The notes below the pieces were generated by a model. That model saw only the letters and a list, made by a program, of their open reading frames with translations. It had not been told where the DNA came from and did no database searches. The translations under genes were made by a program, and so were the position numbers. From contig CM038709.1 of assembly GCA_021613375.1 (NCBI GenBank), forward strand, positions 35,111,915-35,175,914: a DNA stretch of 64,000 nt, given 5' to 3'. The stretch comes from Megaleporinus macrocephalus (lineage: Eukaryota; Chordata; Actinopteri; Characiformes; Anostomidae). This document shows, piece after piece, positions 44,314 through 54,965 of this stretch; within the stretch, counting starts at the first letter, position 1, and every line of letters starts with the position of its first letter.

Positions 44314-47300
44314 TCACTCACTCACTCACTTATATATATATATTATATATATACTTATATATGTACTCTTAAAATGCTGTATGTTGAGCAAAAGTAACCT
44401 TCTTTTTCTTCTTTAACATTATTTGTTTCTCTTTATCTTTGAATCCCTTTATGTGGAACTCAACCAGTGACAAAATCTTTCAATCTTTCAGGCAGCTTCA
44501 CTAGTCTACGTGGCCTCATTTCTTGTGTTGGAAAGGACTTTTACAGTCTTTACAAGTCAAGTCAAGTCAATTTTATTTATATAGCGCTTTTTACAACAAT
44601 GTTGTCTCAAAGCAGCTTTACAGAGTTTTGAAAACAGTTATAACATATATCCCCCAGTGAGCAAGCCAGAGGCAACAGTGGCAAGAAAAAACTCCCTCAA
44701 CTAGAGGAAGAAACCTTGGGAGGAACCAGACCCATCCTCCTCTGGTCAAACAGTATTTACAGTTTGAACTAAATACCAAAGAAAGGAGCCTCTGTTTGAA
44801 ATCTGGATAGCAAAGCTTTAGAAGCTGCACAGATAGAGGCAGTGTATGACTGAGGCAGTCTCTGGCTGAGGCAGTCTATGACTAAGTCTTTATGTTAAGT
44901 GGGCGTGAGCTGAAACAGTCCCATCCTATCTCAGTGCTGGTGCATCTGGATGGCACAGTGATGTAACTGAGGGTGTAGCAGTAAATGGACAGGTGAGCTG
45001 GCTGGTGATGGTGGGGTGATGGCCCGATGATCAGTCCTTCAACAGCGTTCAACAGACGGGAGGACAGTGATTTCCTCAGGAAGAGTAAAGAGAGAGAGTT
45101 AGTTGGGCTCGGGAGTATGACTGTAGAGAATATGAATTTTCAGAATATTAGAGTGCGGCTGGCGACTCCGGCAGATCTAACTATAACAGCCTAAACTAAA
45201 AGGAGAGAACCAGAAGGTAACATGGACATGAGAGCACCCTGAGACACTGGAATCCCCCCACTCCACCATCAACAAACCTGTGTGATCGCGTGAAGTGGTG
45301 GAACAACAGCACCAACATCTCAGTTTACCATAAACCTCTGTGTCCAAGAACCCCCAGATCTCATGCCTTTATCTAAAAGAGAAGATTAATTACCAAAAGC
45401 TACACTAAACAAGTATGTTTTCAGTCTAGACTTAAATATTGAGACTGTGTCAGAGTCCCGAACATTAACTGGGAGATTATTCCACAATTTTGGGACTTTG
45501 TAGGAAAAAGCTCTTCCCTCCATTGAAGTCTTCTGAATTTTAGGAACTATTAGAAAACCAGCATCCTGTGATCTGAGTAAACGTGGCGGTTCATAATAGG
45601 AAATTAGATCTTGCAGGTACTCCGGTGCGAGACCATGCAGGGTTTTATATGTCAGTAATAGAATTTTATAGTCGATACGGAATTTAACAGGAAGCCAGTG
45701 TAGCGCTGATAAAACTGGACTGATGTGATCGAATTTCCTGGTTTTAGTTAGTACTCTAGCTGCAGCGTTCTGAACTAACTGAAGTTTATTCAGGTTCCTG
45801 CTGGAGCATCCTGACAATAATGCATTACAGTAATCTAGCCTTGAGGTTATAAAGGCATGCACTAACTTTTCAGCATCAGACACAGATAACGCATTTCTTA
45901 ACTTTGAAATGTTTCGTAGGTGAAGAAACGCTGTTCTTGTAATATTACCTATGTGTTGATTAAATGTCAGATCTGAGTCAATTGTTACACCAAGATTTTT
46001 GGCTACTGAACCAGGAACTACAGAGAAGTCAGCAAGATTTAACATTAAATCTGAACATTTAGTCCGAGCAGCCTTTGGGCCGAGGAGGAGAACTTCCGTT
46101 TTGTCAGGGTTCAAAAGAAGGAAGTTCTGTAGCATCCAAAGTCTAATATCTCTTACACAATCTTCTATCTTCTTTAATCTGGATTTATCATCTGGTTTGG
46201 CTGATATGTACAGTTGCGTATCATCGGCATAACAGTGGAAACCAATTCCATGTCTATTTATAACTGAGCCTAATGGTAGCATATATAGTGTAAATAACAG
46301 AGGACCTAAAACAGAACCTTGTGGAACTCCATATTTCACTTTTGTAGTGTTAGACGATACATTATGTATCTTTACAAACTGAAAGCGATCACTAAGGTAA
46401 GATGTGAACCAGGATAACGCTGTTCCTGTGATTCCAACTTAATTTTTAAGTCTGTCCAAGAGAATAGTGTGATCTATAGTGTCAAAAGCTGCACTTAGAT
46501 CGAGTAACACCAGTAGAGATACGTGGCCCTGATCAGAGGCAAGAAGAAGATCATTTCTTGTCTTAACTAAAGCTGTCTCTGTGCTGTGATGTGGCCTAAA
46601 ACCAGATTGGAATTTTTCATATATGTTGTTCTTATGTAGATGAGAACAGAGTTGCCGAGCTACAGCCTTTTCTAAAATCTTAGAGATAAAAGGTAAATTG
46701 GAAATCGGTCTATAACTGGACAGTTCTCTGGGGTCAAGATTTGGCTTCTTTATCAAGGGTTTTATCACAGCTAGTTTAAAGGTCTTAGGTACATGACCCA
46801 GACTAAGAGAAGAGTTGATGATAGTTAAGATAGGTTTAATAATAGCTGGTAATACTTGTTTCAATAGGCTTGTTCACATCATATCGAGTGTGCATGTAGC
46901 AGAATTTGAAGAAGAGATAAGTTTTTCTAGTTCTGTCTGCTGTAGTGGAGAAAAGGTTTCTAGTCTTTCTTCTAAAACCACATTTTGTGCTGTTTGAGCC
47001 AAACCGGATGAAGCATAGGTTACTCGTATTGGTAGAACTTTTTGTCTAATATTCTCGATTTTGCTATTGAAAAAGTCCATGAAATCATTGCTGCTGTGGT
47101 TGGCGGGTATCTGAGGTTCCGTTCCTGCCTGATTTTTGATTAATAAGTGCCTTTTGTAACTGCTAAGGCTGTCCTTCCAAGCAGAGTGAAATAATATCAG
47201 CTTGGTCACTCTCCATTTGCGCTCTAATTTCCGTACTGTCTGTCTTAAGGTGCGTATTTCATTGTTGTACCACAGAGCGAGCTTTTTCTGTTGCATCTTT

Positions 47301-50300
47301 TTAATTTTTATAGGTGCAACGTTGTCTAAAGTTAATCAGAGCGTATTTTCTACGCAGTCAGTTAGTCTGTCTAGCTCTGTTGGGTCTGATGATGGAAAAA
47401 TTATGGTTGATAAATCTGGAAGGATTTCAATAAAGTGCTGAGATGTATTTGGCATTATTGAACGTTTCATGCAATAACGGGGTGATGTACATAAATTTTT
47501 ACTAAGACTCAATTCATATGAAATTAGGTAGTGATCTGAAACTACTGAAGTCTGTGGAAGAACAGTAAGATTATGTATATCAACACATAAAGTCAAAACT
47601 AGATCTAGTGTGTGATTACAGGAATGTGTAGGCCGTATTACATTCTGAGTGAGACCAACAGAGTCTAAGATAGATGAGAAAGCCTTTTTTTAATGGATCT
47701 GCTGAGTTTTAAAGTGAATATTAAAATCTCCTGCAATTATTACTTTCTCAGTGCTCACTGCTAGATCTGTAACAAAGTCACTGAATTCTTTTAAGAATTC
47801 AGAATAAGGTCCTGGTGGTCTATAAATGCTGACTAGGGTGAGTACACTTCTATTAGTGGTCGGATTGGTGATGTTTATGAGAAGAATTTCAAAAGAATTG
47901 AAAGTGAGATTGTGTTTCTGACTCATGTCTAATGAATTTTTATGAATGACACATATACCCACTCCTTTACCGGACAGTCTGGGGCTGTGTACATACTTAT
48001 AGCCTATGGGAGTGGCTTCATTTAATGCCAAATATTCCTCAGGTTTAATCCATGTTTCTACAAGACATAACACATCAATTTTATGATACGTTATTGTATC
48101 ATTTACAATGACAGCCTTAGAGTTCAGTGATCTTATATTAAATAAACCAAACCTTAATTCAGAAACACTGCAGCTACACACTGGATCTAATATTCTTATA
48201 TTAACTAAGTTATGTAAACAAACTGATTTAGATTTTCTAAGTTTGTGTTTAATTCGGGGCAGTGAAACAGTCTCAATATAGTTGTTGCTAGGTGACATCT
48301 CAAGGCAGCGAGCAGACGGTCGGTTTAGCCTGTTTGTCTGCTGCCTGGTCTCGGCTCTGGACAGTCAGCAACTACCTACGCTGCTCTGCCGACTAACTAA
48401 CAGGCTATGGGCTATGCTGCACGATAGCAGCGCGGCACCCTCCCGCGTGGGGTGGACACCGTTCCGCCCTACGAGACCAGACTTCCCCTCAAAGTTGGAC
48501 CAATTGTCTATGAAGCCCACATGTTTTTCTGCACACCACTTGGACATCCAGCAGTGTAGCGCCCAAAGCCTGCTGTAAACTTCAGCACCCTGCCGTCTTG
48601 AAATAGGACCAGAGCATATTACGGCATCGGACATCGTATGGGCTATTGTGATCACCTCTTTAATATTACTCTTAGTGACTTCAGACTGCCGCATACGGAT
48701 ATCGTTACCACCTACGTGAATCACTATCCTCGAATATCTATTCTTTGCTAACACCCTAAGGTTGCTGCTAATGTCCGGCGCCTTGGCTACTGGTAAGCAG
48801 ATAACTCTAGCTGCTGGTGCCCCTAAAGGAGTAGCTAATTTCACGTGTCGTACAATAGAGCTTCCTATAACCAGAGTACTGATAACACATTATCAGTACA
48901 GATTGACTGATTACCTGTTACATATCCAACCCTAATCAAAAGGAATGTAATGTAATCTAATCACATATTGTTACATTTGGATTATGTGTCTTTAATGTGT
49001 ATAATTATAGAAAAAAAGAGAAAAATAACAAAAACGTAACAATTGTGAAACAGTATGATTTGTTTGGGATTAAGTATACTATAGACATGTATACTTAAAA
49101 AAACTGGATTCTCAGAAATCATGCAATAATTTTAACAGGTAAACTGCAAAACGTCTGTTCACTGAGACTCAAAACTCATAGACTAATCGGTGAAGAATGT
49201 TTGGCTAAAACTAACCTGCTCTCCTGGGACTCCTTTTACATTATTTGTTAAAAATCTGTGCTTTAACCAAGTGTGAGCTGATTATCTCAGTTACACATAA
49301 TGATAATTTAAACATATTAACACATTCATTTTCACCCATTTTCCAAAAAACTAATAAGGAGAGCAATCTTACACATAAAAGTAAAACTAACTTTGGTGCA
49401 AAATATACAAAATTACCTATTTTCTTAAGCAAAATTACTGGGAATTAATCACTAATCCCTGAGATGATTACTGCAATTATTGTGTTGATGTTACGTTAAT
49501 TATTAGGAGCATCAGATCATAACTATAAACATAATACTCTATAAACATTTTACTCTGGAGATTCATTTTTTCCCAGTTCTGCATCAGCTTGACTGAAGGT
49601 TATTTTTTAGTGGATTATATATATTAAATGCTTAAGAAAATCTATTTTTGTTTATTTACAATGAAGTATACACTGTCAGTAGCAGCAGTTAATTACTCTT
49701 TATGACTTTTTTAAAAGGACAAGCAAAATTGATACTTACAGTTACAGGCAGAGGCACACTGCAGGCTGCTATGGCTTGCTAATGGCTGAATGTAAACTAA
49801 CGGCTATCATTGTGCTGGGAGTCTGTTAATTCTTCCCACTATAACAATCTAGGAAACTAACATTAACTAAGACAGTAAGTGCAGATGAAGCATTACCAAA
49901 TAAAGCAGTTCCATTAGCTGCTTTTCCAACCAAATACTGTTGTTACAGATTATTGCCATAAGTGTTTTGATGTTTGTCAAAAGGTGTCTATAGGCGCACA
50001 TGTACACATCAGAAACTGTTTTCCGTTTCCTCTACAGGGTTTTTCCTCTGAGGCTTTGCCTTTAAAGAGTGCTCGCTACACGACTGTAGCAGGAGACCTG
50101 CTTACCATCAGAAACATCTCTGTGGAGGACGAAGGCTTATACACCTGTAAGCTCACAGTGATTGTCAACAATACCCAGTATAATATTAGCAGGATCTGGA
50201 AACTACAAGTGATAGGTAAACCACTATACCCAACATTTACACACATTTACACACTGTTGCTCCACAAGACTGGATCTTATAATTACTATGTGCAAGCCTA

Positions 50301-53300
50301 TTTTTTGTGCAAGCCTATAAGTTTGTAAAACTTACTGTTATCACATAGCCTGCTATTGATGATCCATATTTCTTGCATACAGTACAATAATATTTTGTGT
50401 GGCAAATATATCATATCATATCAGTTCACAATAGCCAATTATCAACATTTTATTATATGAATTACAAATTAAAACTATAATAATTAAACCAGTTGGTTTG
50501 AATAAAGCAGTTAAAAATATTGTAATAATATTGTATTGTGATAATATCATATTGTGGAACATTTAGTGAATACCACCCCTGCTGTACACATGGAAATAGT
50601 TTATTATAACATTTGTCATGGGGAAAACACTGTTATTGTATTTAACTCTATATGCTGTTTTTCTTCAGATCCAGACATGGACATTCTAGACCCTCAGACT
50701 AAAGCCACAACTACATCAAAGGATAAAGATGCCTTAACATGTGAGTGAACTTAGACTGTGCTAACATATTTAAAATAAAGGGATATTTCACACTAGCTAT
50801 GTTGAGAAATACAGATCTCAATATTTTCTATCAGTGCATTCTGGAAATTAGAATGTTTAGAATCTAAATTCTAAGGTAGTGTATTTAACTTCTTTGTTGG
50901 GTTGCAATAACATACCACCTTAGTGCTAAAAGCTTTTATTAGTAGTTTGCAAAAATATACATATGCATACATGTATATGCAAAGAGAAAGAAATAGCGAA
51001 AGAGATGTGCATGTTATGTTGTTGATCTCATGCAGCATCAGGCATGCTCTACCCCTACATCACCACTCCTGTAAACGGATCTGTGGTTAAAGGCCACTTT
51101 GGTAAGTTCCCTGTTCACTGTTAACTTTTTCATGTTTTTTATATTTCCTTATTTGCTTTCCACCACCTGGCCCTCCCATATTGATCACAGGCTTATCAAA
51201 TGAGAATAGAATATTTTAATTATCCAAATATGCTAATATTGTGAAATTTATAATTTTACAGACAGATAATGACACAAACAGTGTATGCACAGATTGGCTA
51301 ACTGGCTAGATAATAACACAAACAGTCTATGCACAAATTGGCTGACTAAATAATAATAGAAAGTTAGGTGTTTCTGAGTGAACAATGCGTGTATTAAAAG
51401 CATATACTATACTCTTTAAAAAGATGGTTCTTCAATGGTTTTCATTTAGCACCAAAAAGGGTTCTTGTCAAGCTTGACATTGTAACAGCATCAGAACTGA
51501 TTTTGGTGCTATTGAGAACTTGAACCTGAAGAATCATTATTAAAACATTTTTAAAGTTCTTAGCATTACTCCGTTAATTAATAAAACATTTATAGATGTC
51601 ATTTGAATGGTTCTTCTGTAAAGAATATTATTATATATAGAACCATAAACACACAAATTTGCATTCTTAAATGGTTGTTTGCATGATAAAAGGTTTCTTT
51701 AGATTGTTGGAAAATGTGTTGTATATGGTTCTATGTAGAATCTTTTTAAAAATATATACTGCCAAAAAAGGTTATTTTACTGTTATATGCTTGACATCAT
51801 AATAACAGCAGAACTGTTTTGGTGCTATTTAGTTATTTAGCTATTTAACTATATAGAACAAATCTTTTAAAGTGACCTTTGAAAAAGCATTTTATTTTCA
51901 AGATCTTTTAAGAGTGTAAAATGAATTACTGCTTTTGACGAAAGAATTTAATAAACAGTACATTTTTATATTCAATGTTTGCATTCAGGCTCCAGTTTGG
52001 TAATCAAGTGTGAGGCATTTGTTGGCAGACAGTCACTGGATTTTACTGAGGTTACTTGGTTAGTCAACGGCCAGTGTCTTGAAAACTCTTATTTGAAAGG
52101 GCGAGCGATTCAGTCTAGCAGAAAGTAAGTGTTTGAAAATATTTGTAAATTGTAATATAACTTCTCCATATAACTATCTGACTATATAACCATATATTTA
52201 TATATTTATATATAATATAAATCTATTTTGAGTAATGCACCATCTTTATTTAAATATCCAGTGTGTCAGCAAGCCACATTGAGGTGCAGCTGGTTTTCCT
52301 GGAGGTGAATAAGGAGGACACAAACGCAGAGCTAAAATGTGTCGCTAAGAATGTGTTAGGAAAACAGGAAGTCATTACACATATCAAAGAGCAAGGTGGG
52401 TGCACACAGACTGATTTACTGTATTTATGTGATAAATCCATACTGTGAGGCAACGTTGACGTTCTAGGAAAGGAGTAGAGATGGGCATTTTAGTCAAATT
52501 TTACATCAAGATTCAGAAACTTAAAGTTAAAATTGTTTTTGTAATATTTTTACTGAAATAACCACATTGCTGACAAACCACATACATTTTAAATACATTT
52601 TTATGTGATTCTTAGGCTTTCTGAGGTTCCACACAATAGGAGAGGCCTTAGCATTGAGATACGAAATACAGGGTGTCCTGAGGCCGCTTGGACCTCCTAA
52701 TTAACTTCTTGGATCCACCAAATGTTTTAAAATTATTATTTTTTTGTCAATAAAAAATAGACACATGTAAGTGTCGACACTGCTATGGTGCAAGAGTGAG
52801 CAGCAAACCAACAGTGGTACCTAGCCCACTGCTTAGCATATTTTGCTTTTGTTTTTTATATATTTTTAAATTCACCAAGCTTTTTCTCAGCCCTCTAATC
52901 AATGATCAGCAACTGTATCCCACCAGTTTTAATGTTGTTATTAGTCTGTCAGTTTGAATCTGAAGATCCAGTAGACGCTAAAAAATTAAAATGTGGATGG
53001 GAGATTTCATCCTGTGGCGCTAACGTTTGTTCAGTTGTTATGTTAAACCCAGAACCAAACCGGTAAATGTCGTAATTGGAAGTTCAATCAGTTTGAGTTT
53101 GAGTAAAGAAACCTGATAAATCCAATAAATTAGTCAAACTAATGTTAAAAAAACATCACTGCAGGTTACATACTGCCATGGTGGGCATGAAAAATGTCAG
53201 GTCCTTTTCTCAAGTTGGTGCAGGAATGGATGGCTGGAATCACTGTTTGGAATTCAGTTCACTTATTTATTACAGTTAATGCCAACTTTGTGGCTGTAGT

Positions 53301-54396
53301 ATAGCATCAAAATAACTCACAGTGCAAGCTATCCTGAAAGAAATACAGCCTCCATAGGACAGGGTTAGTTTCACATGGTCATTAATAAAACATAATTGTC
53401 CCTATTCGGGTTGAAGAAAAAGGAAATTAATTAGTTTTGAGAAAAAAAGGGGGCATTTAAAGTTTAAAATGAGTAAGTCACTGCATTGATAGAAGCTTAG
53501 GCATACCACATGCGTTTGTGCTTAATAATTTAAAATCTGTCTGCAAGGTTGCATGTACATTCAGATTTAATAAGATTTATTGCTGTGGTACAACCTCTAG
53601 ATTAACATGATTTAAAATTAAATATTATTCTTAATGCTGACACCTGATTAATATTTCAGCTTAGTTTAATTTTTTTGTGTGGCTAAACGTAATTTTCAAG
53701 ACTGTTTATGTACAGTACAGTGTTGAAATGTTGAATGGCTGACATTAATTTAACAGACATTTTTCCAAAATGTGACCTGAAAGGCCTTCGGGTATAACCT
53801 GGCTTCTGCTTAGATTCAGGTATTCATCTTAGAAATTTGGAGTAGGAGATACATCAAAAATATTACATCACAATACTTCAAGACATTTTCACAGTATAGA
53901 ATATGCATCACAATATTCAAAAGAACTTTTAAACACCATGATTTTATGATTTTATGATTTTATTCAGTGTTTTACAAACTGTGCTGAGCTAACTTCAATA
54001 AAACAGCCTAATTATACTCTGTAATGAAGCATTTAGTAGGTCAGTGTTCTTTAAGTTGTACTCTGTTATAGTTAATTGTTATACTCAAAAAAAGCACATT
54101 GTTACAATAAATTGCAATCGAATTGTCCAGCACTCCTAGAACATGCCCCAGTGTATATGGATGTAAACAGAAAATAAAAGAATAAAAGAATATAATTTTT
54201 TAGTAAAAGTCTCTGATATTTTCTCTGCCCACTGTTAACGGCTCTGTCTGCAGACTCCATGTTGGTATGGTTGATGATGGCAGCTATAGCCGGAACTTTT
54301 TTCCTGCTGGTGGTCTGTGTGTTCCTGCATCTGCTGTGTCCTAGAAGGCGGAAACAGAATGACTACATACTGGCCCGGCAAGACAGCACCTTATAA
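36207..54396 (+). CDS. il1r2: il1r2-like decoy interleukin-1 receptor, complete, 10-11 coding exons
   Basis: IL1R2 is a membrane or shed decoy that binds IL-1 and does not signal because it has no TIR domain. The exons join in phase to 416 codons (426 with an optional 30-nt exon) plus stop; human IL1R2 has 398. Parts in order: a signal peptide (MLTTRQQ + [18 protein letters not shown]), Ig1 starting [19 protein letters not shown], Ig2 with the C...QWYK...EDEGLYTC core, Ig3 with IKCEAF and LKCVAKN cysteines, a transmembrane helix ([20 protein letters not shown]), and the tail [20 protein letters not shown]-glycosylation sequons include NIS, NNT, NIS and NGS. Motifs [16 protein letters not shown] and [12 protein letters not shown] align with human GALWLLPALQEDSGTY and QYNITRSIELRI. 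The absence of TIR and the position next to map4k4 point to IL1R2, not IL1R1. Ig1 has lost its usual core (see findings). Confidence 0.93.
38527..38793. mobile_element. Foldback MITE in il1r2 intron 1
   Basis: A left arm of about 60 bp (GATATATCTTAGATTTCTTA through AATGTTGTAAGCTTA, 38548-38587) is matched by the reverse complement of 38723-38793, which also reads ATATATCTTATATTTATCAT then GATTGTTGTAAGCTTA. The spacer is about 135 bp. The foldback shape and AT-rich arms fit a fish MITE. It ends about 80 bp before the exon that encodes the signal-peptide core. Confidence 0.7.
38876..38948 (+). CDS. il1r2: il1r2 coding exon 2 (signal peptide core)
   Basis: Acceptor TTGTGTAG ends at 38875 and the donor is GTAATC from 38949; phase 0 in, phase 1 out. 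It encodes [24 protein letters not shown]: a hydrophobic core followed by small residues suitable for signal peptidase, probably around SLAAA-NT. A foldback repeat ends about 80 bp upstream of the acceptor. Confidence 0.88.
39085..39114 (+). CDS. il1r2: Possible optional 30-nt il1r2 exon
   Basis: Acceptor TTTTGTAG ends at 39084 and the donor is GTAAAA from 39115. The 30 bases keep phase 1 on both sides and would add [10 protein letters not shown] between the signal peptide and Ig1. Including or skipping it leaves the frame intact. It is supported only by splice signals and phase. Confidence 0.35.
39767..40022 (+). CDS. il1r2: il1r2 coding exon 3 (most of Ig1)
   Basis: Acceptor TTGGTTCAG ends at 39766 and the donor is GTTGGC from 40023; phase 1 in, phase 2 out. 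It encodes [36 protein letters not shown], then [20 protein letters not shown]. The B-strand and F-strand positions that are cysteine in human (LRCP; TYVC) are Phe (TTC) and Tyr (TAT) here. Confidence 0.93.
41319..41490 (+). CDS. il1r2: il1r2 coding exon 4 (end of Ig1, start of Ig2)
   Basis: Acceptor CCCTTTAG ends at 41318 and the donor is GTACAT from 41491; phase 2 in, phase 0 out. It encodes [20 protein letters not shown], then [14 protein letters not shown] and KESPQWYK. The cysteine in SSEFC corresponds to the human ASYC cysteine that pairs with the N-terminal SC cysteine. Confidence 0.93.
42100..42840. repeat. CpG-bearing repeat-like block with a CRE palindrome
   Basis: Contains GGAGCCGACTCTTAAG and CGGCTCCCGAG words typical of abundant fish DNA-element repeats, with CpG density well above its surroundings. 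Near the right edge the cAMP-response palindrome TGACGTCA (42811-42818) precedes, on the minus strand, an ATGGCGGCGG start at 42786. That frame runs for 33 codons ([19 protein letters not shown]...) to a stop. Whether this is a repeat-borne promoter or a cryptic first exon is open. Confidence 0.4.
43660..43700. repeat. Perfect 16-bp hairpin
   Basis: ATCATAAGGTGTGACA at 43660-43675 and its exact reverse complement TGTCACACCTTATGAT at 43685-43700, with a 9-base loop GGGTTTTCT. Related words GTGTGACG and GTCACACTATATG occur nearby at 43272 and 43708, which suggests the palindromic end of a larger repeat. Confidence 0.8.
44257..44352. repeat. Compound microsatellite (CA)n(CACT)n(TA)n
   Basis: About 26 CA units, then six CACT units, then TA repeats to about 44352. 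Confidence 0.97.
45386..48298 (-). pseudogene. L2 ORF2: endonuclease-reverse transcriptase, one frame with four stops
   Basis: All five open pieces on the minus strand (48298-47690, 47596-47336, 47296-46874, 46864-46439, 46339-45386) are in the same reading frame. The 971-codon ORF2 is therefore broken only by TAA (47690), TGA (47336), TGA (46874) and TAA (46439). The endonuclease has [33 protein letters not shown] and the [10 protein letters not shown] end block. The RT has [54 protein letters not shown] and [10 protein letters not shown] with the catalytic YADD. The C-terminal region contains [12 protein letters not shown]. Both TGA stops are compatible with CpG decay of Arg CGA codons. Confidence 0.88.
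48365..48890 (-). pseudogene. L2 ORF1 fragment, SGNH/GDSL-type esterase domain
   Basis: The minus strand encodes the esterase domain found in ORF1 of CR1/L2 LINEs. Block I is [18 protein letters not shown], with Ser in the GDS-like position. Block III is [17 protein letters not shown] (the GxND motif). The C-terminal block is [17 protein letters not shown]. In the last block the usual catalytic Asp (DGxHP) is Asn (NGVHP), so activity is doubtful. The N-terminal part of ORF1 is missing at the truncated 5' end. It overlaps the beginning of the ORF2 region by position but not by frame. Confidence 0.8.
50038..50215 (+). CDS. il1r2: il1r2 coding exon 5 (rest of Ig2)
   Basis: Acceptor CCTCTACAG ends at 50037 and the donor is GTAAAC from 50216; phase 0 in, phase 1 out. 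It encodes [59 protein letters not shown]. The preceding intron is 8.5 kb and contains a nearly full L2 LINE. Confidence 0.94.
50669..50740 (+). CDS. il1r2: il1r2 coding exon 6 (Ig2-Ig3 linker)
   Basis: Acceptor TTCTTCAG ends at 50668 and the donor is GTGAGT from 50741; phase 1 in and out. It encodes [24 protein letters not shown]. Hydrophilic and Thr/Lys-rich; no counterpart of this length is obvious in the human protein. Skipping it would keep the frame. Confidence 0.8.
51036..51101 (+). CDS. il1r2: il1r2 coding exon 7 (start of Ig3)
   Basis: Acceptor CTCATGCAG ends at 51035 and the donor is GTAAGT from 51102; phase 1 in and out. It encodes [22 protein letters not shown]. It corresponds to the human PVIISPLKTISASLGS strand before the first Ig3 cysteine. 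Confidence 0.85.
51262..51355. repeat. Tandem duplication of about 48 bp
   Basis: GATAATGACACAAACAGTGTATGCACAG-ATTGGCTAACT is followed by GATAATAACACAAACAGTCTATGCACAA-ATTGGCTGACT, two units that differ at a few bases. Confidence 0.75.
51412..51920. repeat. Dispersed repeat with GGTTCTT words
   Basis: GATGGTTCTTCAATGG, AAAAAGGGTTCTTG, GAATGGTTCTTCTG and TATGGTTCTATGTAG recur, and a block (TTGACAT-...-CAGCATCAGAACTGATTTTGGTGCTATT) returns later as TTGACATCATAATAACAGCAGAACTGTTTTGGTGCTATT. This pattern matches a common fish non-autonomous DNA repeat. Confidence 0.55.
51989..52124 (+). CDS. il1r2: il1r2 coding exon 8 (Ig3, first half)
   Basis: Acceptor GCATTCAG ends at 51988 and the donor is GTAAGT from 52125; phase 1 in, phase 2 out. 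It encodes [44 protein letters not shown]. The C...W core is intact; VTWLVNG aligns with human MLWWTANDT. Confidence 0.93.
52262..52395 (+). CDS. il1r2: il1r2 coding exon 9 (Ig3, second half)
   Basis: Acceptor ATATCCAG ends at 52261 and the donor is GTGGGT from 52396; phase 2 in, phase 1 out. It encodes [44 protein letters not shown]. It matches human YIEVPLIFDPVTREDLHMDF and FKCVVHNTLS. Confidence 0.93.
54254..54396 (+). CDS. il1r2: il1r2 terminal exon (transmembrane helix and short tail)
   Basis: Acceptor TGTCTGCAG ends at 54253 and TAA is at 54394-54396. It encodes [28 protein letters not shown], then [20 protein letters not shown] basic stop-transfer cluster (RRRK) follows the helix. The cytoplasmic tail is about 20 residues; no TIR domain follows, because the next several kilobases contain only repeats. 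Confidence 0.94.
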
Positions 54397-54965
54397 ACAC
54401 CCTTTGTTTTCCCAAGCCACTCTTGGTCTCCCCCGGCTTAGTTACCTTTTTGGTTTTTTTTCAATTGTTTTAGGTACATAGTCCACTTCATTAGAACCCC
54501 CTACTTTATACATATTGGCCACTGTATGAGGCTTAAGGTCAGTTTTTAGTCCACAGTCCCACAACAAAAATTGAAATAAAAAAGACTACTGGAGTGTTGC
54601 AGACCTTGTCATGTACATTAGAAAGGATACAGAACAGTTGTACACACTGACTAGACAGAAACTGCTACGTTCTACATTTTAGAGTACTGCCATGGTAACA
54701 ATGTGTGGCTGTGTTTGCTGTGTAGCTAGAAATGTATTAATAGGTTCGGAGGAATTAGTTAAAACTAATATTTCCACTGTGTTCATGGTCAAAACCTTGT
54801 ATCTCCTTTTTTCCAGCTTTTGTTGTATAATTTTAGCCTAAAAAGTACCTCTTGTTCTTTATATTGTGTGTATTTCATGATAAATTAACTAAAAGAAATG
54901 ACCAAAAATTACATGGAAAAAGTCTTGTTACTTTGACCTACAATAAATGTAAGGTATGTTTTTTT
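54397..54965 (+). other. il1r2: il1r2 3' UTR (putative)
   Basis: AATAAA at 54942-54947 followed by a GT/T-rich stretch (TGTTTTTTTTCTCC) is the best polyadenylation signal. An earlier AAATAAAA at about 54575 is a weaker alternative. Confidence 0.5.

Larger units (their letters stand above)
44555..48900 (-). mobile_element. L2-clade LINE, nearly full length, antisense in il1r2 intron
   Basis: On the minus strand, an ORF1 with an SGNH-esterase domain (48890-48365) is followed by ORF2 (48298-45386) with AP-endonuclease and reverse transcriptase. A 3' UTR then ends in a tract that reads (TTGAC)n on the minus strand (44552-44570, CAAGTCAAGTCAAGTCAA on plus), the short-repeat tail typical of L2. 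The upper end at about 48900 cuts ORF1 at the first esterase block ([12 protein letters not shown]), so the copy is 5'-truncated. ORF2 has no net frameshift, so it is a young insertion relative to the other elements in this window. Confidence 0.9.
41491..50037. other. il1r2 intron 4 of the coding region (8.5 kb)
   Basis: Contains a CpG-bearing repeat-like block (42100-42840), a perfect hairpin (43660-43700), a long microsatellite (44257-44352) and the L2 LINE (44555-48900). No other exon with suitable phases was seen. Confidence 0.6.
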
